Under the pieces are notes generated by a model. The model worked only from the letters and a program-made list of their open reading frames with translations, made no database searches and was not told the origin of the DNA. From Adiantum capillus-veneris (taxonomy: Eukaryota > Streptophyta > Polypodiopsida > Polypodiales > Pteridaceae), in assembly GCA_014529385.2 (NCBI GenBank), contig CM043967.1, forward strand, positions 7,532,501 through 7,596,500: a DNA stretch of 64,000 bases, given 5' to 3'. Positions 42,808 to 53,954 of this stretch are shown here, in pieces (position 1 is the first letter of the stretch; each line of letters opens with the position of its first letter). The translations under genes were made by a program, and so were the position numbers.

Positions 42808-44394
42808 TGTCATAATAATCAATATCTAATTCTCCTAAATGATTTTCTCATATTAAACTGATCATTTAATGTGGGGAAGTGCAAGGGGAGAAAAAGCTAG
42901 AATATTGGTTAAGCTAGCAGACCGGCCACAGTAGGGATCCAAAGGAGGGAAAATAGGGATCCAAAGGGAGGGCCATCTGCAAAAGATCCATGTGCAACAA
43001 TGGGCTAAAAAGACCCTAAGGTTCAGCCCATTAAGACTTCCAAAATGCTAAGGTTCCAAAATTCAAAGGTTGTGTCCAAAGGTCAACCCTAGAGGAAATT
43101 GGATGCTTTGTGTGTAACTAAAAAGTCTTTGCATATCCCTACATGGGAGGGGGCGAGCCTTTCTTCTAGGGGATGAGAGAGAAAGTCACACACACACACA
43201 CAGGCTCCCTTTACACAAAGGGAATTAGGGACACATGTCAGCTCCCTAGCCTAGATGCCCACAAGGTGTGTCCAATTCCTATTGGATGGCCTTGGAGGTG
43301 GACCAATGAGAATTAGGCTAGAGTAAATCTAGTTTAATTAATTTAAAAACACTTAATAAAAGAACCAATGAGAATTAAGTCTCCTAGAAGACTATTGGAC
43401 AGTCTCCCAAGGGGTCCAATGAGCATTCAGGAGCCCAATGGCTTGCCTGATTCTTATTGGCCAGGAGGCAAAGGGGTCCAATGAGAGTTTAGTTTAATTA
43501 TTAAATTACCTAAAGCTCTCACAAAAGGGGAAAGGGGGACACATGTCAGAAGGCTATCACTTATGTTGCTTAATAGCCATTGGCTTGACTTGGGGAGGTC
43601 CAATGGGGAGCCTGCAAGAGCAAATAGCAAGAGGGCTCGCCCAAGAGGGAGAGGGGGCTGATTTTTGCAAGGCATTATCACACACACACTTACACAATCT
43701 CATGTGTGAAGAAAGAGAAGACTATCTCTTCCCAAGCTTTAATGGAGAGCTCATCATCTACTCCAAGCTTGTGAGATAGAAAACCTACATCAACACACTC
43801 TTGGCATGTGGATGCAAATCCAACCAAGAGCCAAGCTTCAATGCATGTTCATCTCCTCTACCAAGCTAATTACTAAGCTAAGCTATGCTAATATGAGTGA
43901 TAATGTGAGGAGATGTACATCTTTCTCGTAAGATACTCCTTCTTCCTCTCAATCTACTCTCATACCCTGCTAGCTCTCACCATCTTCGAAGGTGTGTGAG
44001 GTCTTGGGTTTGAGAACGGGGATAATTAAAGTTGTGTTTGCTAAGTGTTTTGCTTAGTGCATGAAGCTTTCATCTTCATTGCACTAGCTAGTCTTGAAGA
44101 AACACAAAGAATTGTATTGTACAATGTCTCTCTTGATGGGAGAAACCATAATACAAAGCCTTTTGGAGGGGGGACCGGCTCCATGCAAATCCGGTCCTCA
44201 ACTGTTGTCAATAGCTTAATTTCTCTCTCTTTTGAAAGTATTGTTGATGCTATCTAACTAGGTGTTATGCTTTTTGTTGCTCTCTCCACCCAAGCACTCT
44301 TGTAATTCTCATTAGGAATCTATTCTAATGAAATGCCCACTATGTTCATGCTAATTTCCGCTACACATAAGTTTTTAGACCATTAAATGTTACA
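42808..44394 (+). repeat. G2 5' LTR
   Basis: Starts TGTCATAATAATC and ends AAATGTTACA. Contains the CCAAT-module region (43272-43604) and a (CA)n tract (about 43187-43202) that is shorter than in the 3' LTR. The 70-codon frame near 44045 is repeated in the 3' LTR and is not a gene. Confidence 0.97.
43272..43604 (+). promoter_or_regulatory. CCAAT-module cluster in the G2 5' LTR
   Basis: Four times an ATTGG is followed by CCAAT after 17, 17, 17 and 16 bases: 43281-43307, 43394-43420, 43456-43482 and 43579-43604. Extra single CCAATs lie at 43272, 43365 and 43435. The CCAAT is usually followed by GAG and preceded by GGGGT or GGAGGT. CCAAT is the binding site of the NF-Y complex, so this looks like an enhancer in U3. 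Binding is inference. Confidence 0.7.
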
Positions 44395-44395
44395 T

Positions 44396-44409
44396 TGGTA
44401 TCAGAGCAC
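44396..44409 (+). other. Primer-binding site of G2
   Basis: TGGTATCAGAGCAC, one base after the 5' LTR, complements initiator-Met tRNA. Confidence 0.96.
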
Positions 44410-44800
44410 AAGGTTTCTCTTTTCTTGCTCAAGAAGGGAGGTCCTCAAGCTAGCTATAAATGGTTGGTATTATTAATTGCCTGTGAGTAAGTAGAATAGG
44501 GATTTTTCAGCCTTGCAGTGCACCTACCTTTGTGTAGTTAACGAGGCATCATCGTCGAGAGCTATGGTCTTAATAGTGGAGTCCTACGGGGCTTGCCTAC
44601 GGCTTAACCACTATTGAGCTATTAGAAGCTTGACAGGAGCCGGTGTTGTTTTGGTGTCGAAAGACCCTCTCTTCTATTCCTTGCAATTAATGGTATTCGA
44701 GCCGCGGGTACAGTAGCTTGAGTGCTTTTTCTAAAGGGGTAAAGAGGAGTAGCAACTAGGGCAAGCTTGAAGTGTCAAAGTACACCTAAAAGTTGTTAGA
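44410..44800 (+). other. G2 leader
   Basis: Non-coding between PBS and gag ATG. Nothing recognised apart from a possible packaging region by position. Confidence 0.7.
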
Positions 44801-45531
44801 ATGGCTGACAATAGTAAAGAGAGTGAAATTAATGTTGATAACTTTGATTTTGCTCATGAGCAAGCTACTAATGATGCTTCAATGCTTGTTAACTATCTTG
44901 TTTCTAGGTTTCAACAAGCCATGGGCAATCCATCTCTCCAAAGCGAAGTGCAACGGCAGCTCCGTGCTCACGGGATTCTCCAAGCTCATCACCATGACGA
45001 GAGAACACCTAGGAAGCCTCCTTGTGAGACTACCAAAAGAGGTCTCTCTCCGATTCGGAAAGAAGAAGAGAATCCCTACGAAGGGCTCAAGAATTTACTT
45101 CTTGATGATGCATCTCCTTCCCAAAGGAAAACTCAAGAGCCTCCATCGAAGGAACGAGAAAGAAGTGAGTCTCCCACCACCTCGGCGGAGATGGCTCCAC
45201 AAAGACGGCGGGCTAAACGCTCTCCATCACCACCAAAGCGGAGAAGACCATCGCACTCTTCTCCACATCATAATTCAAAGAGGGATGATAAAAGGCAAGA
45301 GAAGAAAAAGGCGAGAAAGAGGACACCCTCTTCTCCATCTTCTTCATCCTCTTCCTCTTATGAAAGTGATGGTGAAGACGACGAGACAAGAAAAAGGCGA
45401 GAAAGAGGTCACCCTCTTCTCCGCCTTCTTCAAATTCTTCACCTTCTAAAGAAAGTGATGGTGCAACCTTTGAACCATCAAAAAGAAGAGGCCATAGGAA
45501 ATCCTATGCCGCATGGAAGAGGTCGTCCAAG
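44801..45531 (+). pseudogene. G2 gag, N-terminal Arg/Ser-rich extension (frameshifted)
   Basis: The ATG at 44801 opens MADNSKESEINVDNFDFAH. After a helical stretch (VNYLVSRFQQAMG) it becomes rich in R, S, P, K and E (RRRAKRSPSPPKRRRPSHS) with a serine run. Near 45,400 the frame moves by one: an AAAAAGGCGAGAAAGAGG phrase occurs twice (about 45,307 and 45,390), probably a small duplication. In the other frame the text continues as SNSSPSKESDGATFEPSKRR straight into the capsid at 45532. The RS-rich style recalls splicing-factor tails and probably binds RNA. The stop at 45,533 in the first frame is a consequence of the shift. Confidence 0.75.
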
Positions 45532-46365
45532 TTGAAGAAATTCAAAGAGGGAGGGAAGAGCATCTCTTTCCTTACCTATGATGGTCACTTTGGTGCTATG
45601 GACAAAGTCTTGGCCTTTATCCAGGAATTTGATGCGGCGTTTGGAGATGAGGGCTTCACGGAGTCCTCTAAGCTACGCCATGTAGCTATGCACTTTCAAA
45701 AGTCCGCCAGGCAATGGTGGTCTAGCCTACGAGCCAACGGTGAAGCTCCACGAACATGGAAAGCTTTAAAAGCTTCCATTATGAAGCAGTTTTTGGCCAC
45801 CGATGCCAAAGACAAAGTACTCACCGAATGGAGAAGCTTAAAGCTCTCTCCCAATGAATCCATCCACAAATATGTAGACAAGTTTTGGGACCTACAACTC
45901 AAAGCCACTGTCTTAAAAAAGTTGGATTTTGGAGAGCAAAAGCAACAATTTTGTGCGGGCTTAACCGAAGAAATGGCGGAGTATGTCAACTCCCAAAGGC
46001 CACGTACCATATCAGTGGTAATACACCATACTATGGTGGCCTCTCGAATCAATTTCCAAACGGGGGCTAAAAGAAATAATAAGCCCCTGGAAAACAAGGG
46101 TTCCAATGAGCCTAAGGGGAAGGACAATGTCCAAAAGTCTCCTAAGGGCAACTCCAACAAAGCTAAAGAGAAGGGAGTTTACAAAGGTAAGAACAAACTC
46201 TCTCCTGAAGAGCTTGAGCGTTATCGCAAGGATAACCGGTGTTTCAAGTGCGGCGAACAAGGGCATGCGTACCGCACTTGTTCCCAAAAGAACAACCGCC
46301 AAGATCCTCCTAGAGCTTCCTTGGTTGAAATCCAAGAGGAGGAGACTCACCAAACTCATCACAAA
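45532..46365 (+). pseudogene. G2 gag capsid and zinc knuckle
   Basis: Residues from the Met at 45532: capsid about 10-165 (FIQEFDAAFGDEGF, ARQWWSSLRANGE, LSPNESIHKYVDKFWDL, FCAGLTEEMAEYV). A basic linker (180-225) and the zinc knuckle C237-C240-H245-C250 (RCFKCGEQGHAYRTC) follow. This region itself has no stop, but its reading frame is separated from the natural start at 44801 by the upstream shift. It forms the particle and packages RNA. Confidence 0.88.
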
Positions 46366-46830
46366 GGATCTCCTCTATGCCATGCTTGGGGAAAGGTAAG
46401 AGAACATGATGCTTTTATTCTCTTTGACCTTTGTTCTACTCACAATTTTATATCTATAGAGTTGGCCACCAAGCTAGGCATACAATCCTACGAGATGGGA
46501 GATGTCCTACCCGCAGACAGTGCCTTCAAGGGGCAAGAAGCTTCAGTCACACCCTTAATCGGGAAATTGAGGCTTCATGTCCAAGGCTATGTGGACAAAG
46601 AGGACTTCTTTATCTCTCCTCTCAAGCATGAGGATGTAATCCTAGGGGCACCATGGTTTGACCGCCTGGCTGCTGCCGATGTTAAATTTCCTGAAAGGAG
46701 AATCTCCTTTAAGTTCAGGGAAAAAGACATGTATATAGATGCTAAGGAAATGGGTAACACTATCCCCATTGTACATACACCAACTTTCAACAAGTCAATA
46801 AAGAGCTCTATTTCCGTGTACATGATTTTT
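46366..46830 (+). pseudogene. G2 protease with altered active site
   Basis: In frame with gag and RT. The region HDAFILFDLCSTHNFISIE is the protease active-site segment of chromoviruses, in which D-S-G-S-T-H-N-F-I is usual. Here residues 299-301 are D-L-C, so the catalytic Ser/Gly pair is changed although the Asp stays. The fold's second motif (DVILGAPWFDRL, about 368-379) is normal. It is likely inactive. It would have cleaved the Gag-Pol precursor. Confidence 0.8.
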
Positions 46831-48250
46831 GTTAAAGATTTTCAAAATGAACCTAATGCTTTAGCAAAAGAAAATAAAAGCAACCAAAAGGAATTAGAGT
46901 TATCCAATTTTCTCAAGGGGTTTCAAGATGTTTTTATTGACGACATCCCTTGTGAGCTACCTCCTAAACGAGGTAATGATGACCATGCAATTGAACTTCT
47001 TCCAGGAAGTAAACCGCCTAACAAACCTCCTTATAGAGTTTCTCAAACTCCACAAGAGGAGATTATGCGGCAAGTGCATGAGTTAGTTGAGAAGGGCATG
47101 GTTAGGCCTAGCTCATCTCCATTTTGCTCACCTGTGCTATTAGTGCAAAAGAAAGACGGCACATATCGTATGTGTGTCGACTATAGAGCACTAAATAGGA
47201 TCACTATCAAAAATAGGTTTCCCATTCCACAGGTAGAAGACCTATTTGATAAGCTACAAGGATCGACCTACTTCAGTAGGATTGACCTAAAAAGTGGCTA
47301 CCATCAAATAAGGATAGTTGATCAAGACATTGTAAAGACCGCATTTCGCACCACATTTGGTCTTTACGAATACATTGTCATGCCTTTTGGCCTGACCAAT
47401 GCACCAGCCACATTCAATCGCTTGATGGAGAAGTTGTTCAGGCCTCATCGAACCTTCACTGGAGTGTTCTTTGATGATATTATCATCTACTCTAATTCAT
47501 TGGAGGAACACAAGCAACACCTCCAGGTAATATTTCAAGTTTTGAGAGAGAATAAACTTTATGTTAATCGAAAGAAAAGTGAATTTTTCTTGCAAGAGAT
47601 TTAGTATTTAGGTCATATTATCTCTCAAGATGGCATCCAAATGGATCCATCAAAGTTAGTGGTAATAAAAGGATGGCCTAAACCAAGGAATCTTCATGAA
47701 CTAAGAAGCTTTATAGGTATGTGTGCATACTATAGACGCTTCATAGAAAAGTTCTCACAAATTGCGGGACCATTACATGACCTAACAAAGAAAAGCGTTA
47801 GGTATACATGGTCTGCTAAGGAGAACAATGCTTTCGAAAAGCTTAAAGAAAAGCTTATCTCTCAACCTGTGCTTACACTACCGGATCTCTCAAGACCATT
47901 TGAGGTCCAATGTGATGCTTGTGGTGATTGCCTTGGAGCTGTTTTGCTCCAAAAAGGGCACTCCATAGGCTATGAGAGTCGAAGGCTCTCATATATGAAA
48001 AGGAACTCCTTGCAGTTCTACATGCCTTAGACTCATGGAAGCACTATTTATTGGGGACTCCTTTCATTCTATGAACGGATCACCAAAGTCTTAAGTACTT
48101 CATGACGCAGACCAAGCTCTCCGGAAAACAAATGAGGTGGGCAAATTTCCTTTCGCAATTTCATTTTCATATTGCTCACATTGCTGGCAAGCATAATCAA
48201 GTAGCTGATGCACTCTCAAGACGGCTGAGAGTGAATGCGGTTTCCATAGC
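46831..48250 (+). pseudogene. G2 reverse transcriptase and RNase H
   Basis: RT in the same frame: VEKGMVRPSSSPFCSPVLL, KKDGTYRMCVDYRALN, STYFSRIDLKSGYHQ (catalytic D585), MPFGLTNAPATFNRL and FFDDIIIYS (D648, D649). A TAG at 47605 interrupts it; the frame goes on through YYRRFIEKFSQIAGPL and RNase H (FEVQCDACGDCLGAVLLQ). A shift at about 47,993 and a TGA at about 48,071 follow. The end (WANFLSQFHFHIAHIAGKH, NQVADALSRR) is in another frame. Substrates are the element's RNA and cDNA. Confidence 0.9.
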
Positions 48251-49560
48251 AACTCACAATGATCTATCTTCAATGATAGATGAGTACGCTATTGATCCCG
48301 ATTTTAGAGATGTGATTTCAGCCCTTGCATTAGGGAAGAAAGAAGAACCATTTACTTTACAAGATGGTTATCTTCTCTATGGCAATAGACTATGTGTTAC
48401 TAACTCACTACGTGAGAAAGTAATGTATGAATCTCATGCTCCACCTTATGCGGGGCATAGAGGGATTTAGTCTACCTTAAAGGGAATTGAAACATATTTC
48501 TATTGGCCTACCATGAAAGTGAACATACAAGAGTATGTTTCTAAATGTGTAGTGTGCCAAAAGACAAAATTTGATAGAGGGAAGCAACTTGGATTGCTTC
48601 AACCCTTGCCAATCCCTAATTCACCATGGGAGAGCATATCCATGGATTTTATCTTAGGATTGCCTAAGTCTATCCATGGGAATACGAGAATATCGACGAT
48701 AGTAGACAGGTTCAGTAAACAAGCTCATTTTATACCTGTCAAAAAGACTATCAAAGCCCATCAAATGGCAACCCTCTTCATTTCACAAATTTTCAAGTAC
48801 CATGGCTTGCCAATGTCTATAGTGTCGGATAGAGATCCTAGAATGACTAGTAATTTCTAGAAGGGTCTCTTTGAGAATTTAGCAACAAGGCTAAACTTCT
48901 CTTCGGCCTATCATCCACAAACGGATGGCCAAAGTGAAATAGCTAACCTAACAATTCTCGATCTACTAAAAGCCTATGTAACGGAAGTAGATCAAAGATC
49001 CCAATGGGAGAAGTACTTACCCTTAGTGGAGTATGCTTACAATAACATTGTACATACTTCCACGTGAAAAGCACCTTTCGAGGTAATTGAGGGAAGATCA
49101 AAAAGTCCCTTGCTACTTAAGGTACATGGGAAGATCTTCGTTGTAGATGAGTATAGCCGAGACCTACAAGAATCTTTTCAAAAGATTAAGGATGCTATCT
49201 CTATCTCACAGCAAAGGCCAAAGGCTGCTGCTGACAAGCACAAAAGAGCCCAAGCCTTTAAAGAAAACGATTGGGTCTTGTTAAAGTTTCCCAAGGCTCG
49301 ATTAAGGCACACGACGGGCAAGAATCCTACGGGCCACCAAAAGTACTATGCTAAACTAGCAAAAAGGTACTATGGTCCCTTCCAGATTCTTAGGCCAATC
49401 AATGAGATGGCCTATCAACTCAAGTTGCCCAATCATTGGCTCATACACAATGCTTTCCATGTGAGCCTATTAAAGCCTTACAAAGGAGAGCCACCTCAAG
49501 AACCAACTATTGAAGACCCACCGGAGATCGAGGACCAAGAGGAGGTGCTGCAGCCCGAGT
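48251..49560 (+). pseudogene. G2 integrase
   Basis: One frame with TAGs at about 48,468 and 48,858 and a TGA at about 49,066. Zinc part: ESHAPPYAGHRGI and YVSKCVVCQKTK. Core: ISMDFILGLPKS (first Asp), IVSDRDPRMTSNF (second Asp), SAYHPQTDGQSEI (Glu). C-terminal part: GPFQILRPINEMAYQLKL, LPNHWLIHNAFHVSLLKPY. All expected catalytic residues are readable. The enzyme would insert the cDNA, targeted by the chromodomain that follows. Confidence 0.9.
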
Positions 49561-49724
49561 CCATTCTCCGACATGAAGACAAGGTATTAAGAGGCGGTAA
49601 GACTATCCGACGATATCTTATTAAGTTTAAGAATTATCCTTTTGAAGATGCTAGATGGATGCAAGGCATACAATTAAAGGATAACCTAAACCTTGTCAAT
49701 GCTTACAATGCTTCCCAAGAGTAA
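49561..49724 (+). pseudogene. G2 chromodomain (C-terminus of integrase)
   Basis: ILRHEDKVLRGGKTIRRYL, then IKFKNYPFEDARWM and QGIQLKDN, show the chromodomain pattern of three strands and a helix (I-L-x-H...R-x-Y-L-I-K-F-K-N-Y...E-D-x-x-W). In chromoviruses this module binds modified histones and steers insertion to heterochromatin. The frame ends at 49,724 with no internal stop in this part. Confidence 0.88.
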
Positions 49725-50081
49725 GCAAATGTACAAAATGTTAAAAATGAACAAAGTTTTTTGTCTTATAAGACTCTCTCTTTCTTTATTGTGCACAAAA
49801 AATGAAGTAGTATGCATGCTTAGATCAAGTTTGCGGAGACGACGTCTCCCAAACACCAAGTAGAGCTTGTCACTCTACTATGGAAGACTGATAGGACTAA
49901 TGTGCGGACATGCTTGCGGCAACCTCAGGCTCTCAAGCGCCAAATGGACTAGTCATCCATTGTGGAATGATGTCGTAGGGTAACATAGGGATCCTCTACC
50001 CGCTAAGAAAAGGACTCATGAATATGCTTTATCTTCTCTACACCATAGTCGAGGATGACTATGATTTCAAGAGAGAGGTAA
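49725..50081 (+). other. G2 3' untranslated region and polypurine tract
   Basis: Non-coding; ends in AAGAGAGAGGTAA (50069-50081), the plus-strand primer immediately before the 3' LTR. No other gene. Confidence 0.85.
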
Positions 50082-51671
50082 TGTCATAATAATCAATATC
50101 TAATTCTCCTAAATGATTTTCTCATATTAAACTGATCATTTAATGTGGGGAAGTGCCAGGGGAGAAAAAGCTAGAATATTGGTTAAGCTAGCAGACCGGC
50201 CACAGTAGGGATCCAAAGGAGGGAAAATAGGGATCCAAAGGGAGGGCCATCTGCAAAAGATCCATGTGCAACAATGGGCTAAAAAGACCCTAAGGTTCAG
50301 CCCATTAAGACTTCCAAAATGCTAAGGTTCCAAAATTCAAAGGTTGTGTCCAAAGGTCAACCCTAGGGGAAATTGGATGCTTTGTGTGTAACTAAAAAGT
50401 CTTTGCATATCCCTACATGGGAGGGGGCGAGCCTTTCTTCTAGGGGATGAGAGAGAAAGTCACACACACACACACACACAAGCTCCCTTTACACAAAGGG
50501 AATTAGGGACACATGTCAGCTCCCTAGCCTAGATGCCCACAAGGTGTGTCCAATTCCTATTGGATGGCCTTGGAGGTGGACCAATGAGAATTAGGCTACA
50601 GTAAATCTAGTTTAATTAATTTGAAAACACTTAATAAAAGAACCAATGAGAATTAAGTCTCCTAGAAGACTATTGGACAGTCTCCCAAGGGGTCCAATGA
50701 GCATTCAGGAGCCCAATGGCTTGCCTGATTCCTATTGGCCAGGAGGCAAAGGGGTCCAATGACAGTTTAGTTTAATTATTAAATTACCTAAAGCTCTCAC
50801 AAAAGGGGAAAGGGGGACACATGTCAGAAGGCTATCACTTATGCTGCTTAATAGCCATTGGCTTGACTTGGGGAGGTCCAACGGGGAGCCTGCAAGAGCA
50901 AATAGCAAGAGGGCTCACCCAAGAGGGAGAGGGGGCTGATTTTTTCAAGGCATTATCACACACACACTCACACAATCTCATGTGTGAAGAAAGAGAAGAC
51001 TATCTCTTCCCAAGCTTTAATGGAGAGCTCATCACCTACTCCAAGCTTGTGAGATAGAAGCCTACATCAAGACACTCTTGGCATGTGGATGCAAATCCAA
51101 CCAAGAGCCAAGCTTCAATGCATGCTCATCTCCTCTACCAAGCTAATTACTAAGCTAAGCTATGCTAATATGAGTGATTATGTGAGGAGATGTACATCTT
51201 TCTCGTAAGATACTCCTTCTTCCTCTCAATCTACTCTCATACCCTGCTAGCTCTCACCATCTTCGAAGGTGTGTGAGGTCTTGGGTCTGAGAACGGGGAT
51301 AATTAAAGTTGTGTTTGCTAAGTGTTTTGCTTAGTGCATGAAGCTTTCATCTTCATTGCACTAGCTAGTCTTGAAGAAACACAAAGAATTGTATTGTACA
51401 ATGTCTCTCTTGATGGGAGAAACCATAATACAAAGCCTTTTGGAGGGGGGACCGGCTCCATGCAAATCCGGTCCTCAACTGTTGTCAATAGCTTAATTTC
51501 TCTCTCTTTTGAAAGTATTGTTGATGCTATCTAACTAGGTGTTATGCTTTTTGTTGCTCTCTCCACCCAAGCACTCTTGTAATTCCCATTAGGAATCTAT
51601 TCTAATGAAATGCCCACTATGTTCATGCTAATTTCCGCTACACATAAGTTTTTAGACCATTAAATGTTACA
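50082..51671 (+). repeat. G2 3' LTR
   Basis: Partner of 42808-44394. The CCAAT modules are kept (50550-50882) except that the last CCAAT has become CCAAC. The (CA)n tract is longer here (about 50461-50480). Followed by the target duplication CTGGC. Confidence 0.97.
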
Positions 51672-52299
51672 CTGGCTCATCCACAATGCATTTCATGTCA
51701 GCTTGTTCAAGGCTTACAAGCAAAGGAACTTGTAATACAAGAGCCACCTGAATTTGAAAAGGGCAAGATGAGATACTCCAACTAGAGAATATACTTCACC
51801 ATGAAGACAAAGTTCTACATAAAAAAAAAGTATTACCAAGTATTTTGTCAACGTTGAAAATCATTCTTTTGAAGACGCTCTGTGGATGTAAGGAACGCAC
51901 TTATAGGACAATAAGAACCTTGTAAGCGACGTTTCCTTATAAGCATCACAAAGACAATGTACACCAATGTAAAAAAACAACTTTTGGTTCTCTAACCTAC
52001 ATCCCTATCTACTTTCATTTTGTTTTAAGAATGATATGCATACCATGTCAATATCGCTTGTGGCACCAAAGTCTCCCAAGCACTTGATAGATTAGTCTTT
52101 TATTGTAGAGTGTGCTTAATGGACTAAAGAAGGGATCCTCTACTCAAAGTTGTTGTAAAAGAGATAAACTCTTACTCCCCATCAAGGTTATGTTGGGGAC
52201 TATGACACATAGGAGAAAAAAGTTAATAAAGGATTCGTGGTCGTGTTTATCTTAATAGACTCTATAATCGAGGATAATTATGATTTACAAGGCGAGATA
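51672..52299 (+). pseudogene. G3 integrase end, chromodomain and 3' UTR
   Basis: Continues the reading cut at 42807: LIHNAFHVSLFKAYK, then broken chromodomain pieces (NVENHSFEDALWM). A 3' UTR like that of G2 follows, ending TTTACAAGGCGAGATAA before an LTR start. Many stops. Confidence 0.82.
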
Positions 52300-53228
52300 A
52301 TGTCATGAAAATTATTTTTGCGCTATTGAAAAAGGCCTCTCTCATAGCCTAAATTGGCCATTTAAGAAAAAGAAGGGGAGTTGCTTGATCAAATGAGCTA
52401 AAAAGTAGAATTTAAACATGTAGCCATTTTTAAAGGGAAAAGGTTTACTATTCCAAAAGGAGGAGACAGGCTACAAATGTGGTAGGACACCTTCTTAAGA
52501 GTCCAATGAAACCAAAAGACTTGCAAAAGAGGGTTTCATATGCTTACAAAGATTTCCAAAGGTCATGCTAGAAAATATAAAGGAAACTAGTAAGTAGTTC
52601 CCTTGGTAGAGGACAAATATTTGAGTATAAATTAAGTTAGAGAATGTTTGTGTGCACTTTGATGCATGTGCTTATGTATTTGTGCAAAGTTTAGCCTCAA
52701 GAATGCTTCTACGTAAGTAGCATGTGAAAGGGCTCTTATGGTTTACTCAGGAAGTAACCGTGTGTCCATGGGCGTATGGAGAGAGGATGACATGTGGTAG
52801 ACTTGATCTTGGCTTAAGGATATAGTTTAATGCACTATTTTAAGAAAAAGAAATCATGTATGGGAGTGTATGAGAGGTGTATGAACGGTTATGGGCAAGT
52901 ATGGGCTCAAGCTCCATATTTTCCAATGTATGGGCCATTCGAATTCCTTTCTACCTCTCTTAAACTACTAATCACACGATTCTTTTCATGCATGAGTGTG
53001 TGAGAGTGAAAGGAAGATAAGCTCGTATGCAGAAGTCAAGGTGTGCATGTATTTGTGGATATGAATGTGACACATGTAACAACCCTCACATACCTACTAT
53101 TTTTGGACTAAAGCATGCTTAGAGTGAGAGGGAGGGTGTGGTCAGTGGGTGTGAGAGAAACCATGAGAACCTAATTAATCCCTCTCTAGAACCCCCTCTA
53201 AACTCTCAAAGTGATGACATGTGATTAA

Positions 53229-53278
<50 letters not shown>

Positions 53279-53945
53279 ATTAATCAAGGGGACTAAGTGT
53301 GAAATGAATGCTCAACTCTATGATTAGTGTGCATGCATAGAAAGAGAGAAGAGGAGGCTCAAATTTCATGCATGAGAGGAGAAACATAGCCAAAGCCCTC
53401 AAGTTCTCTCACTGAAGTAGTGGTCAGAAGCAAATCTTCCATTGATTTCGCCATCACAAGCTTCTCTCACAATGTTTATATAATATGTATTATGATAGAT
53501 ATGGCACAAAGCAATATCAAAGTGAATACTTCTTTCTTATAGAAATACTTCTCATTTCCTTTCTAACTTCCTTGAGACCCATATGTCTATTGTCTTGGAA
53601 GAGTGGTTCAAACTTTAGGTTCGAAGGTTGGTCCTTCTAAAGTTAGCTATTTGGAAAGCTAACTATCTCTCTACAATAGAGAAGGATAGTTGCATGTGAA
53701 AAAAAGGTTATATTATTTGCAAACTTCTATTTTACAAAAGGATAATATAGAATTTCTTTGGAGGAGGATCGACTCCATATGACCCTTGTCCTTTACCTTA
53801 TGTAGAATTTTCTTTCTCTCAACCTTTATGTGCATGTGATGGAATGTGTGTCAAGAAATTTCAAAAGTGGTGCTATCCAAACTAATTCAATTGCACTCTA
53901 ATAGTTCATCCAAATTTTTAGTTATTATTTTGCTAAGTATCCAAC
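52300..53945 (+). repeat. G3 3' LTR (diverged relative of the G2 LTR)
   Basis: Starts TGTCATGAAAATTATTTTTG after the PPT, as in G2, and shares scattered blocks such as TTTGGAGGAGGATCGACTCCAT (about 53,757, 22-base block; compare 51,442 in G2). Its partner LTR is not in the window, so the right end (near CCAACAG, 53,945) is set by where copia D begins. It contains a (GT)n tract at 53231-53278. Confidence 0.6.
53231..53278 (+). repeat. (GT)n microsatellite
   Basis: About 22 GT units, within the G3 LTR. Confidence 0.95.
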
Positions 53946-53954
53946 AGTTCACTT

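Larger units (their letters stand above)
42808..51671 (+). mobile_element. G2: chromovirus (Ty3/gypsy) with long LTRs
   Basis: LTRs 42808-44394 and 50082-51671 (1,587 and 1,590 bp), TG...CA ends, Met-tRNA PBS, purine-rich PPT, and a perfect 5-bp target duplication CTGGC (42803-42807 and 51672-51676). The pol order protease, RT, RNase H, integrase with a C-terminal chromodomain identifies a chromovirus. By eye about 20 differences separate the LTRs (roughly 1.3%), so this is the youngest large insertion in the window. Stops in RT/RNase H and integrase plus frameshifts in gag and RNase H inactivate it. It sits inside a related, older element (G3). Confidence 0.97.

Noticed and set aside
44045-44257. 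70-codon frame repeated identically at 51322-51534
   Set aside because: It lies in the G2 LTRs, so identity comes from LTR duplication. No motif, no start context.
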